A stretch of DNA of 28,705 nt from Chara braunii (GCA_003427395.1 BFEA01000052.1:68395-97099), one strand, 5' to 3'. Shown: positions 9,778-20,259, counted from the first letter of the stretch. Numbers and translations are program-made. The notes: generated by a model not told the origin, from the sequence alone.

Positions 9778-9817
9778 GTAGGATGTTCGAAAAGGGTAAA
9801 AAAAAACATCATAGATC

Positions 9818-12800
9818 ATGGAGACGGGATTGAGAGAGGGAGTGTATAAACGTAGAAGGATAGTGGATACTTCAAAATGTAGGGAGCCGGACCTTAGGGT
9901 CATGGCTTGGAACATCAATGGGATGGTACAGATTTTGGAAAACAAAGACAAGTGGGACAACGTAATGAAGTACTCAAACTGGTTTGGGAAGACACCTCCA
10001 GAATTCTTATGCCTGCACGAAACTCACCTTACGGATTCATCAGAGCATCAGAACATTCAACAGCGTATAGTAAGACAACTAAGGCAGGTTAAGACAAGTT
10101 TTTGGGCGGTAGCGGGCAGGTCACATTCAGCAGGTGTAGTAATTTTACTCAATAAAAGATCGCAGGCTGCAGATAGAATAATAGTACAGGATGTCATTTT
10201 AGATGAAGACGAAGGTCGGTGGATAAAGCTCAATTTTACCTATCAAGATGAGCAGTTCACGCTCATTACAGTCTATTGTCCTAATGGAGGACATCAGCGG
10301 TCGAAGATAATAGATACGTTACAAAATAACATAGACCCATCAAGACATCTCACATTGGCAAGAGATTGGAATGCTACTTTGGATCCCAGTAAGGACAGGC
10401 TACTAGGTGGAAGGTTAGGGTTAGGGGAAGGAGTGATGTGGGACAAAGCCCTATCTATTCATAACCTTATGGCGGCTACAGATCTGGTAGACCCAAATAG
10501 ACTCAACAGCCAGAAGAGAAACAGTTCATGTATTACAAAAGGAATCGGAGTCATATTTCAGCATCAAGGATAGACTACTTCCGCATATCACAAGACATCG
10601 TGGGAACAATACACTCGGTGGGAGTAGGGGACTTACCATACTGTTCGTGCCTAGATCATAAACCCATATTCCTTAACTTCATTATGGACAAACATGTCCA
10701 TAGAGGAAGAAGTTTCTATAAGGTTAATAATTCTTTATTAAGAACTAAGGAGTTGAGAGAAGTTATTATCCTAGTGTGTCTAACACACAATCCGGACACA
10801 CAATCATTCTCAGACCTTATAGAAGCCTTGTCAGCAGCAACGGCAGCAGTATCCATACAGTTAGCAGCAAGACGGGCGGTAAGGAAAATTAAACTGCAAA
10901 AGGCATTGCGTATAGCAGAAAGGAATCAAGTTCGGAGATGTATGAGAGAATAATAGAAGCAACAAGAAATGAATTGGGTGATTGGGAGAGACGGAGGGCT
11001 AGGGGTCTGCAGATGAGAGCGAGAATGAAAGAATGGGAGGAGGGGGAACGCATGGCAAAGTACTTCTTTCAAAAGATTAAAGCAAGAGGAAGAAACAAGC
11101 TAATAGAACAGTTGGAAGGGATGCTTTCGGTGACATACGACTTCTATAGTGCATTATACACTTCAAGGGAAAGTGACCATACTTCTCATCAGCTGAAGGA
11201 AGTCAGGAATAAGTTTCTATCATACTTAGATTGTACAGTGAAGAGGGAGCAAGCAGAAAAATTGGACGCCCCTCTGTCCAAGGAGGAATTAAGGGAAGCC
11301 TTGCATTTTATGCCTCCTAATAAGACGCCGAGTAGGGATGGATTGACTAAAGAATTTTGGGTGGAGTATTGACCTATACTAGGAGGAGAGTATGATTTTT
11401 TTCTTAATCAAGCTTGGCAGAGAGAGGGTTTGGGGTTAGAATCGACGACAGGCATCGTTACTCTGCTATATAAGAAGGGAGACCCTAGGGATATCAAAAA
11501 TTACAGACCAATTACACTGTTGTCCCTTACTCATAAGATTGTGGCTGAAGCTCTGGCTAATCGCCTCAAGAAAATTACAGAAGGCAAACAGGTTTCATTC
11601 TCAGAAGATTTATATTGGATAATGTCATGACTTTATCAGAATCAGTAAGGTACATTACGAATAAGAGGATGAACGCAGCGATCCTCTTCTTCGACTTTGA
11701 AAAAGCATATGATAAAGTCAACTGGAATTTTTTACAGCAATGTATGGAGAAGATGGGAGTGGGCCCTAACTTTCGTCAATGGATTCGCGTACTGTATAAT
11801 GATGCACACGGACAGATCCAAGTTAATGGCTACCTGTAAGATAGGTATAAAATGACCAGGCCGGTGAGGCAAGGGGACCCTTTACCGGCTGCTATTTTCT
11901 TGTTTATAATGAAAGTTATTGCCTCGTTCCTCAGGAAAGACCCTTCAATAGACCATTTGATTGCTGAACCGGATCGGCAGGGATGTGTCACACATATACC
12001 AACAACAATATTATTTGGGGATGATCTGACGGTACTAATCAGAGCAACGGACTCTTCATTTCAAGCCCTTACGAGAGCAATGGCGGCATTCCAGATTGCA
12101 TCGGAGATGAGAATTAATTGGTCGAAGACGCTGGGGTGGTGGGTATCACATGACGACCAACAGACACAATATCAGCCTGAGAATTATGCGGGGATGACTT
12201 GGTTACCACCGGATCAGACAATGAGATACTTAGGGATCAGACTGGCGGACACGGATCCCCACCACTCCATGGCGCCTGAACAGATGACAAAAATGCTATT
12301 AAGACTAGCGGTGTGGTCGGAAATACATATCTCACTGTTCGGGAGGGACTAGTCATAAATGCTTCAATCTTCTCTATGTTATGATATGTTGGAACAATAT
12401 GGTCACCACCTGCATATACACTACAAAAACTAAGGAAGGTGGCAGCAACATATTTGTGGACAGCCAATCCAACAAGGTCCTACTTTATATCAAAGGTATC
12501 ATGGAACCAAGTTTTTTAACCAAAGGACAAGGGAGGGCTAGGAGTATTGGATCCGGGGCAGCAGATAAGGTCACTTCAAACTAAGTGGATCATTAAGTTG
12601 TTAACACAGCCTCACCTTCCATGGGTCTCATTGGTACTTGACCACATACGACAGACGGCCAAATACAAAACGCCTTCCAATATGAAGGGTACATTCTGGC
12701 TACGTGGGTCCCATTGGTACTTGACCACATACGACAGATGGCCAGATACAAAACGCCTTCCAATACATTCTGGCTATTCTCCAAGGGTTGGGCTAAGAAG

Positions 12801-14344
12801 GATAGAATGGGTTGGGCTAAGAAGGATAGAATGGGAAACAATTAGCAGAGGATGATGCAACTAGAGGTACATATTGGGCTCAATTGCTCAAAATATGGGC
12901 GGAGGCCTTTTCGGCAAGAGTAAGACAACCCAAGAAGAAGGATGAAGTGCTTAGACAGCCGTTATTTTGTAATCCATGGTTGAAAGACTCTCAAGGAAGA
13001 CCTAGAACACTACCAGCAAAGGACGCCAAGTGGGGTAAGTGGTTAGAGCATGGAGTATGGCAGGTAAAACATCTCTGGTCAGGCAGCAAGGGGAGATGGA
13101 AAACAGGTAGGGAGCTGAGGGAAGAAATGAAGGGCTGTCACAGACTAACTGAAAACCTGAATGACATTCTTATCTCGATCCCGGATGAGTGGACAAGGAC
13201 ATTGAAGGAACCAGACAAATGGGGATGAGGGGATTGGGCAACAATAGCCTCTACTAATGAACCAGAAGTAGCCATTCGCATAAGACAGGAGGTCGAAACT
13301 TCTAAAAAGTGGTTGGAAGCAGATATGTTCACAATACTATCTCCAGGAGTCACGGTCAGTATGCTGGATAAGGATTCCAAAGTTCCGATCGCCATTAAGA
13401 AAAACGTCTTAAGAAAGGTCAGAGTGGTTGAGAATGAAGATTTTATGATATTTGAGCCACTGACATCCAGTAGGGACCTGGAAATTGATCCAGCAGAATG
13501 GGCATGGAACATCAGGGGAAGCTCGTCAAGAGTAAGCAGGAGAATTAATATACTTCAGTACACCACTAAATTGGGCTACCGTCTGAGGGGGAGATCATGC
13601 CATCTGGATCAGATTTTGGCGATAAGATGGGAGAAGAGATTGGATATACCAAGGGAACAGGTAAAAAGGATACCATGGTCAACTTTACACTGTATCAGAT
13701 TGGCCAAGGTTAGGAGCATGCAGTGGCTCATCTATCATGTCGCACTCCCAGTCAATGTCTGGCTGTTCAATAAGCAAAGCAGGTTCAATAGGAATGAGGC
13801 AGATCAAGACTGTGTTATGTGTATGAGAGGCATTCAAGAAACTCTGATCCATTGCTTGCTCCATTGCCCGGAAGCAGAACATCTCTGGTCCATAGCTCGT
13901 TCATTGTGGACACATACTACGGAGGTCCCCTTCCCACGAAACAGGAAACTAATATTGATGGGAAGTGAGATGCCTAAGGAATGGCGGGCAGGCCACAAAT
14001 ATATCGTTCAGCTTCTCAGACAGTACACTTTATGGACAATACGGAAACGAAGATGTCAGCAGGCGGTGGGCAAGATTCTGATGACTAGAGTGGAAGCCAA
14101 GGCAATTCTCTATAGCCTGTTGGAGACAGAGATTAGGGCATTATGGAGAAGGACAAAGAAGCAAGTGGATCTTAACCCAGAAAGGGCAAAGGTTATTTTA
14201 ACCAAATTTCAGAAAAGGGTAATAGCCCAAGGAAAAGTCGCGGCGGTAGAAGGAGAGAGACTCATCTTTCATTGGTTTAAAGACGAGCACCAGGAGGACA
14301 CTATAGATGATCAGCTGTTGACACAGGAACTTAGGATGCCATAA
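9818..14344 (+). pseudogene. LINE ORF2: endonuclease, reverse transcriptase, zinc-binding tail (broken)
   Basis: Starts with ATG at 9818. The APE-type endonuclease spans about 9890-10690: MAWNINGM, LCLHETHL (the usual Gln-Glu-Thr-His site with His first), ITVYCPNGG, ARDWNA, SRIDYF and DHKPI. The reverse transcriptase spans about 11270-12130: PNKTPSRDGLTKEFW, then KNYRPITLLS, motif A FFDFEKAYDKVNW, VRQGDPLPAA and the catalytic FGDD. A thumb region with GLGVLDPGQQIRSLQTKW (about 12540) follows. The zinc-binding end has CVMCMRG, then TLIHCLLHCPEAEHLW (about 13820-13890). Frameshifts occur near 10540, 10945, 11620, 12350-12540 and 12860. Stops are at 11370 (TGA), 11837 (TAA) and 13226 (TGA). The final stop is at 14342. 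The copy is inactive but nearly full length. Confidence 0.85.
12622..12832 (+). repeat. Two local tandem duplications inside LINE ORF2
   Basis: An 83-bp unit starting TGGGTCTCATTGGTACTTGA (12622-12704) is repeated from 12705 with a 9-base deletion. Next, a 24-bp unit starting GGGTTGGGCTAAGAAGG is repeated exactly (12785-12808 and 12809-12832). Both are in the thumb-coding region. Confidence 0.9.
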
Positions 14345-14691
14345 GAATAAAAAAGAGGCAAGGCAAGGAAGGATAAGCAAAGGGGGTAGTAAGGTTCAAG
14401 GAATATAGGATACGGATAGTAAGATAGTAAGATAGGAACTGGGATTACATGTTCTGGCAAACTGAGATAGGCCCGAGTGGACGGCATTGAATACTTCCCT
14501 AAGGAAGGTTTTACCACCCCTCACCCCTGCCTAAGTTAACCAGCCAAAATGGGGGGGAGCGTGCGTGTGTTTCCTATGTATCTATTATTGACTTGCTGGG
14601 GGAAAGGAACCGGACCGTTGCTCCCCAGAATGGTAGGACCCAGAACCAAGAGGTTCTGTTTTTCAAAAAAAAAAAAAAAAAAAAAAAAAAA
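14345..14691 (+). other. LINE 3' untranslated region and 27-base poly(A) tail
   Basis: About 320 bases after the ORF2 stop lead into A27 at 14665-14691. The A tail on the plus strand fixes the orientation and the 3' end of the element. No obvious AATAAA precedes it closely. Confidence 0.85.
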
Positions 14692-15286
14692 GATCCTACA
14701 ACTATGCTAGGCAATTAGGGACTGTACACACAGGTCGCGGGCTGAAAACTCATCTGCTTCAGAACAGTAAAAAAAAAAAAAAGAAAACAAAACAACTATT
14801 CACACTTTGTTTGTTACCCAGTTCAAATCCACGCAAGAACAAAAATAGCAGAAGGTTGAAATGCAGCAGATAATTGGGCAGGTTGCGGGTTCAAATCCCG
14901 CAATCCCCAACAGCCTCCCACAAGAAACAGCGAAAACAGATGGGCAACGAGCAAACACATGGCTGGACAGACTGCAAAGAGAATACAGATAGACAGCGAA
15001 CGGACAACAAGCACATTTCACAAACAGACAGGCCCTGTAGACACGCAGGGGAAAAACAAAACACAACAGACTTGAGGAGATACACGGTACACCACTTTTT
15101 TACAAATGGTGGCGACCTTGAGATATCATCACTGAACTGACCAGCCGCAGGTAATTCAGAAGTATGACTTTGATCTGTTCATCTGACGGTATCTGGAGTC
15201 GAACTTGAGTCTGCATTTCAACAAATCATGAGAATACCGACTTCTATAGGCCAGATACACCACTGATTGCAAAAGGAAAAAAGGAA
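14692..15286. other. Intronic sequence after the LINE; second A tract
   Basis: Holds a 14-base A tract (14769-14782) and a tRNA-like T-arm (listed separately). The rest gives no coding, RNA or repeat call that I can support. Confidence 0.5.
14881..14897 (+). repeat. tRNA-like T-arm / B-box relic
   Basis: GCGGGTTCAAATCCCGC forms a perfect 5-bp stem with a 7-base loop TTCAAAT, the shape of a tRNA T-arm, and matches the pol III B-box GGTTCRANNCC. No matching acceptor stem or D-arm is visible upstream, so it is not a tRNA gene. A tRNA-derived SINE fragment is the likely source. Confidence 0.5.
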
Positions 15287-15695
15287 GAAAAGGACAGAAG
15301 GAGGAGGAGGAGAGGAGGAGAGGAGGAGGAGGAGGAGGAGGAGGAGGAGGAGAAGGAGAAGGAGAGGGAGAGGGAGAAGGAGAAGGAGAAAGAGGAAGAG
15401 AAAGAAGAGGCGAAGGAGGAGAACGAGAAGAGGGAGAGAACGAAAGGAGTAGGAGGAGGAGGAGGAGGAGGAGAAGGAGAAGAAGAAGGAGAGGAGGAGG
15501 AGGAGGAGGAGGAGGAGCAAAGGAGAGAAGGAGAGAAGGAGAGAAGGAGAGAAGGAGGAGGAGGAGGAGGAGGAGGAGGAGAAGGAGAAGGAGAAGGACA
15601 GAAGGAGAAGGACAAGGAGAAGGAGAGGAGGAGGAGAAGGAGAAGGGGAGAACGAAGCAGAAGGACGAGGAGGAGGAGAACGAGAAGACGTAGGA
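15287..15695. repeat. About 400-bp GGA/GAGAAG purine tract
   Basis: Almost pure A/G on the plus strand, with GGA, GAA and GAGAAGGA units and only a few C or T interruptions. On the host transcript it reads as polypyrimidine. Such tracts can form triplex (H-DNA) structures. It has no coding meaning. Confidence 0.95.
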
Positions 15696-16112
15696 GAAAC
15701 AGCTCCTTCCCTTGTTGATGGTGGCCACACAGGCATGTGATACGGGCGATGGCAGCAATGGCGATTATGGGTAGGTGACGTGGGGAACACTGATGAAGCC
15801 CCTTGGAGGCCACCCAGACTAGACCTGGTCAGCACTGAAGTGGAACTGCCCAGGAGCCCATCCAAGCAACCCGTTCAGCTCCCAGTGAGTCAAGGCCACC
15901 CACGGGACACAACTGGTATCGCAAATGTGCATTCCAAGGACTAGCCCACATGTAAGGCATTCCAATCAGCTGTCACAAGGTGATCAGACAAGTTTTTTTT
16001 TACCATATCTTTTCAAATCTCTTTTCGAAAAACTCAAGTTGATTTTTCCCATGGCATCCGACATTGTCTGCCCCCAACGTAGAAAGAATGCTAAAACACT
16101 CCAGTACCCATA
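15696..16112. other. Intronic sequence, nothing recognised
   Basis: No gene, RNA or repeat that I can support. Confidence 0.4.
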
Positions 16113-16202
16113 TTTGAGCCCTCCAATGACACAATTGGGCCCATTTTCTGGTGGGATTCATAGCTCCCATAATTGGGCCCAATTGTCGTTGGAGGGCTCA
16201 AA
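16113..16202. repeat. Long inverted repeat (hairpin), MITE-like
   Basis: The left arm 16113-16143 starts TTTGAGCCCTCCAATGACAC. The right arm 16174-16202 is its reverse complement apart from a two-base indel and a mismatch. The 30-base loop has its own small stem (TGGGA/TCCCA). The arms contain AATTGGGCCCAATT-like palindromes. It sits about 110 bases inside intron 5, just past the exon 5 donor, and would fold in the pre-mRNA. Confidence 0.8.
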
Positions 16203-16309
16203 AGCAAATGGAGGATGAAGGAAGGTTCACAAGGCATACAGCTGGTTTTTGAATTGGCTTTCGTCCGACCGCACACATAGGGTGGGTGGGTCATCACCCC
16301 CTTCGTTAC

Positions 16310-16508
16310 CTGTTCCTCCATCCTCGTCGATAGCCAGCCGCTGGAGAGCTAAGTCGAACAATGACCTCAGTACATGAGCAAGACGATCACAGGCTGTATC
16401 TAGCAGGGGTCCCAACCAGGTTCGGACTGCTGATCTGGCAATATCCAGTGCCGCTGCTCCTGCCGCCAACATCCCTCGACCTCCTGAAGCTAACAATATA
16501 TTGACAAC
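16310..16508 (-). CDS. DRP5A: DRP5A-like dynamin-related protein, exon 5 (middle/stalk domain)
   Basis: A 199-nt exon, residues 289-355. The acceptor is a T-rich run ending CCTCCCAG before GTTGTC. The donor is ACAG|GTAACG. It starts in phase 0 and ends one base into a codon completed by exon 6. The peptide VVNILLASGGRG follows directly from KEK of exon 4. It then has DIARSAVRTWLGPLLDTACD and RLAHVLRSLFDLALQRL, amphipathic helices typical of the dynamin middle domain. The match to the land-plant DRP5A order of motifs is clear. The last residues (DEDGGTG) lead into a poorly conserved turn. Confidence 0.92.
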
Positions 16509-17811
16509 CTGGGAGGAAAAAAAAAAAAAAAAAGCGTCAGACCATCCAACCAAAACAAGAGTAAAAACAACAAGCCTAGCTCAGGTGGTACACCCATGAA
16601 CTGTTGAAATGCAGACCCTGATTTCATATCCAGAGGCAAGTAGATGAATGAAATAAAATAATTCTGAATTGCCTGGGGCCGATCAGTTTCAGATTCCAAT
16701 TGATATCTCAAAGGATGTCGCCCTTTTACAAAAACAACGCAAAACTGCAAGGATCTCTGTCCTCGGCAGGATCATAACAGGGGCCCCTGCAAGCATTTTG
16801 CCCGCCCTGAGGGAAGACGGGCCTGAATTTCAACGCGCAGCCTACTTTTTGGCCTGCTCGTGGGGCGCTTGACAGTTACCAGGTGCCAGTTGGTTACGGG
16901 GTCGTGCATGCAGTGTGACCCAGACATCGTGAACCTTCTAGGCTCTTCCAGGCAGTGACATGGAAGCAATGAGTGACACAGGCCACACCGCACAGTTGGG
17001 CGGGCCTAACTGCTTCGGTCCCAGGCCGGTATCTGAATCGGGCCTGGGCGCAGACACTTGGCCCAACGTGAAGTTTCTGGGCACACGGTCGCCAGACCCA
17101 GGCTTCCCAAACAGGCAAGCACTTTCCATATAGGAAAGTGCCCGCCTGCTTGCCACTTATTCGGGCACTTTGTGCATTGCGGCAGCGCTGCCATTTGGAG
17201 CGCTGATGGGCCGCGAGCATTGTGGAGTTGAGCGCTGGAGTAAAGCGCACACGGCACAGGTGGGGTTGAGCGCTGGAGTAAAGCGCTGCACGTCGGCCAT
17301 AGCCAGGCCGTACGTGCATGCAAGTCGGCCGGGTAATCGTGGCGGACTTCAGGAGGAGGACAGAGTGTGGGGGTAAAGAGAGAGAGAGAGAGAGTGAGAG
17401 AAGGGACATACATGGTTCGTCGCGGACGTCTGCATGGGCGACATCTGCACGTACTTCATGTTCCCCTGCTGAAGTCTTCTGGTTGCGGCATTGTGGGGTA
17501 GGCTAGTATAGGAGCTGTGTGATTGTAGTCTGGGCGCCTAGCGCCAAGTAGGAGAAGAGACATTGGACACATTGTTGATGGAGGCGAGATGAGGGATGAC
17601 GTTGACAACTGAGTTCATTGCTTTGGTCTCCGTTGGTGTGGTATTGGTGCATTTCTGCTTTCTGGACATGTGATGTTGTAATTTGGATTTCTGCCACCAG
17701 CCGTGTCAGCAACAAGTGACAAGAGCAGCAAACTACTATTAGAGCAGCAACGTCAGCCGGAGGATAACAAGCTCTGCTCATTTTCCTTGCAATACAATAT
17801 GCTGAAAACCT
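16509..17811. other. Intron 4, left part: short hairpin and 22-bp direct repeat
   Basis: No gene seen. At 17114-17154 GCACTTTCC and GGAAAGTGC form a 9-bp stem with a 5-base loop, with extra outer pairing. GTTGAGCGCTGGAGTAAAGC repeats at 17227 and 17265 inside a GC-richer stretch (16790-17340) that may be an old element. A short GA run lies at 17377-17397. Confidence 0.5.
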
Positions 17812-17890
17812 GCCCTTTGGGACATCCACTAAAATCGAAACGATACAGAGAAGATTAGCATGGCTCCTGTGCACAAAAAAAAAAAAAAAA
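17812..17890 (+). repeat. U6 snRNA 5' fragment fused to poly(A)
   Basis: Bases 17812-17874 follow the U6 snRNA pattern: CCCTTTGGGACATCC, then CGATACAGAGAAGATTAGCA and TGGCTCCTGTGCA. The sequence stops at about U6 position 65 and goes straight into about 16 A. This is the structure of a U6 chimera or retropseudogene made by LINE machinery. Without the U6 3' part and an upstream promoter it is not a functional gene. Confidence 0.85.
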
Positions 17891-18039
17891 GAAGAAGAAG
17901 AAGAGGACAAAGAAGCAAAGCTGAAAATCTGATAAGACAGCAGATTCTACCATCGAATCAGAATACGAGCCACGAATACACAGACACTCTACAACAATTC
18001 GTTGATAACCTGGGAAAAAAAAAGAGATATTGGATCTCA

Positions 18040-18057
18040 CCAGGGTTCAATCCCTGG
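18040..18057 (+). repeat. tRNA-like B-box palindrome
   Basis: CCAGGGTTCAATCCCTGG is a self-complementary T-arm-like stem and fits the B-box GGTTCRANNCC. No complete tRNA can be folded around it. It may be a SINE relic. Similar words (GGTTCGATCCC or GGCTCGATCCC) occur at 1742, 22062 and, more weakly, near 22187. Confidence 0.4.
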
Positions 18058-18754
18058 ACCTCATGCTTGCGAAGTTAGATTTGCCTCCCCTTATGGATCT
18101 GGACCTCAGACACGTCCACGCTACCAGCACATTTTCACATTTCTCTCCTTTGGACATTTTTACTGGTACTCTCCTGGTACCAACTTATTTTGTGCATACT
18201 CCTGAGGCCAGCCTACGAGAGCTCTTAGGCTGTTCCCAGGTATATGTACCAGTCCCACACACTGGTGGGACATCTTGGGCTGTACTCTGTTGCAGGGCAT
18301 TGCAGTGTGCGTTCCACACCGAGTTGTTGCTGGTACTGTTCTCCAAGCCGCCCTTCATCCCAACAGTTCAGTCCTGCGTTTGAGTTCTGCCGTCAGTGTG
18401 TGTGCTCTGTTTCTCTCACCCCTCCTCCTCCTCCAGCCCAGAGCACATCACAATACCATGCCCATCCAACCAACACAACTGAAAACAATACATTGACAAC
18501 CTGATGAGACAGACCACACCATCCATTGGCATCCAACGAAAACACGGGGCACAAATACACAAACACCTCTCGTGCCATATGAATGCTTTGTGGTGTCACT
18601 GGTGTGGGGGTGAATTATGGGTCCAAGTGATACCAGACCACCAGTACTCATGTGGCAAGCATACAACCTGTGTTTTCTTTTTTTTAACCTATAAACTTGT
18701 AAGACAAATATGATAGCCCTTTTTGTGTCTCTGCTGTCTAGCAACTTCCCACAT
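18058..18754. other. Intron 4, middle part; nothing recognised
   Basis: Open in one plus frame for about 117 codons from 18030, but the peptide has no motif that I know and it lies antisense inside an intron. Two stretches (about 17920-18010 and 18480-18570) are weakly similar to each other. Confidence 0.4.
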
Positions 18755-19947
18755 GGGCCATTTCTCCATGTCGCTGCATCATCCTTGCACATCGGTCATG
18801 CTAATCGTATCTGTATCATTTTCCAATTATAAACCGCCAGTACACCGTCCAGTCAAGCTTGGGAATCGAAATTGTGCCAATCCGAAAATTGTGGGGGCTG
18901 CTCGGTCATCCTTGCACAGCGGGCATGCTAATCTTATCTGTCTCTTATAAACCGCCAGTACACCGCCCAGTCAAGCTTGGGAATCGAAATTGAGCCAATC
19001 GGGGGCTGCTGCGTCATCCTTGAACAGTGGCCATGCTAATCTTATCTGTATCATTCCAATTATAAACCGCCAGTACACCGTGCAGTCATGCTTGAGAATC
19101 AAAATTGAGTCAATCCGAGAATTGTGGGGGCTCAGGGCTACCGGACCACAATGGCTGGCAGAGCGCCAACCAAAAAAGAAACACAAAAAGTGCACCGCTG
19201 GCTGTACACCGAAGCTTGGTGCAGAGAGCGAATCTGGCATGGCAAAAAGACCCTCGGATGTACTGGTCCTTGAACAGATGACCTGAAGGACTATTTCGAT
19301 AGCCTGGAGGACTTCTTCGATAGTGTATCTTCTAAGTATCCCTACGCTATCGCATCTTCCTTTTTTTTTTTTTTTCCAGGGCTGTCAATCTACGTACCTT
19401 CTCTTTGGAAACAGGGGGGCACTCCACAGCACGGGCTGCACACTGAAATTCGTCCAGCAAACGCTCAAAAGCTGCTCCGTGATCCTTGCACAGTGGTCAT
19501 GCTAATCTTATCTGTATCAATCCAATTATAAACCGCCAGTACACCGCCCAGTCAAGCTTGAGAATCGAAATCGAGCCAATCCGAGAATTGCGGGGGCTCA
19601 GGGCTACCGGACCACAATGGCTGGCAGCGCCAATTAAAAAAGAAACACAAAAAGTGCACTGCTGCTTGTACACCGAAGCTTGGTGCAGAGAACGAATCTG
19701 GCACGGCAAAAAGACCCTCGGATGTACTGGTCCTTGAACAGATGACCTGAAAGACTATTTCGATAGACTGTAGGACTTCTTCGATAGTGTATCTTCTAAG
19801 TATCCCTACACTATGGAGTCTTCCTTTTTTTTTTTTTTTTTTCTTCAGGGTTGTCAATCTACGTACCTTCTCTTTGGAAACAGGGGGGCACTCCACAGCA
19901 CAGGCTGCACACTGAAATTCGTCCAGCAAACGCTCAAAAGCTGCTCC
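18755..19947 (-). repeat. Tandem array of four U6-containing chimeric units
   Basis: Four minus-strand U6-like blocks lie at about 18755-18833, 18903-18950, 19012-19063 and 19481-19530. Each reads, on the plus strand, CATCCTTG..CATGCTAATCTTATCTGTATC or a close variant, the reverse complement of the U6 core. Each is fused to the same non-U6 sequence ACCGCCAGTACACCG..CAGTCAAGCTTG. The spacing is about 130, 105 and 469 bases. The last two units are long: 19009-19478 and 19479-19947 are tandem copies of about 469 bp that also include the 3' end of exon 4. The first block keeps the U6 3' end (GGGCCATTTCTCC), so the array began from a nearly 3'-complete U6. Confidence 0.85.
19398..19478 (-). pseudogene. 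Partial duplicate of DRP5A exon 4 within the intron
   Basis: This is 81 bases copying the last 27 codons of exon 4 (19867-19947), with the intact GTACGT donor. The frame is open. A Cys codon is Arg here (CAARAV in place of CAACAV). There is no acceptor at its 5' edge: the sequence goes directly into the U6-containing unit. It arose when the 469-bp unit was duplicated and should be skipped in splicing. Confidence 0.88.
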
Positions 19948-20094
19948 TCCATACAATCGCAGAGTGGCATTCATCGGTTCGACATCTCTACTGACACCTG
20001 GCCAATTCCCAATGCCACAATCCGACTTCTCCTCTTCTGTTGTTTTCCCCCATTCTGATGGGTCTGGCTCTGTCGCACCATCCAACAACTCCAC
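19867..20094 (-). CDS. DRP5A: DRP5A-like dynamin-related protein, exon 4 (middle domain)
   Basis: A 228-nt exon in phase 0, residues 213-288. The acceptor is ATGGATGAATGGCAG before GTGGAG, with a rather poor pyrimidine tract. The donor is GAGAAG|GTACGT. It contains EWGKTTEEEK, GIGNWPGVSRDV and LYGGAAFERLLDEF, ending ECPPVSKEK, a run of motifs that I recognise from plant DRP5A and the related chloroplast-division dynamin family. It joins exon 3 after SRHV and exon 5 before VVNILL. Its last 81 bases lie inside the tandem duplication described for this intron. Confidence 0.93.
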
Positions 20095-20259
20095 CTGCCA
20101 TTCATCCATCCACACCAGAGAAACATATGCCAAAGAAGAAAAATGCCAAGCACACATGCTTAGTGAAACTGCATTCGCCTTACACAACAAACCCCACCTC
20201 TGAATGGCAAGCCGCTTTCAGACAACCAGCCAGACAAATCACAAGGAGATGGAGATCAT

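Larger units (their letters stand above)
6383..14691 (+). mobile_element. Decayed plant-type LINE (non-LTR retrotransposon)
   Basis: About 8.3 kb, on the plus strand, antisense to the host gene in intron 5. In order it has a G-rich 5' leader, an ORF1 with a nucleic-acid-binding domain and CCHC knuckle, an unexplained middle ORF, ORF2 with APE-type endonuclease, reverse transcriptase and a C-terminal zinc-binding region, a short 3' leader and a 27-base poly(A) tail. This is the layout of plant L1-like LINEs apart from the middle ORF. At least four stops and several frameshifts interrupt it, so this copy cannot move by itself. The left border is uncertain by about 100 bases. Confidence 0.88.

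Noticed and set aside
5459-14737. GATCCTAC..GTACA similarity at 5459 and 14692 as a LINE target-site duplication
   Set aside because: The two sites are about 0.9 kb from the LINE start on one side and adjacent on the other. The match is patchy (roughly 60%) and too long and diverged for a target duplication.
14881-14897. tRNA gene
   Set aside because: Only a T-arm is present. No acceptor stem, anticodon arm or D-arm can be folded around it.
15156-15865. Frames of 190-215 codons on the minus strand over the purine tract
   Set aside because: Poly-Ser/Leu/Pro translations of a simple repeat, open in all three frames, so not a gene.
18939-18950. CTGTCTCTTATA, 12 bases of the Nextera end, inside the U6 array
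   Set aside because: The other units have CTGTATCATTCCAATTATAAACC here. A short deletion and one change in this unit give the same 12 bases, and the match stops there, so it is chance and not an adapter.
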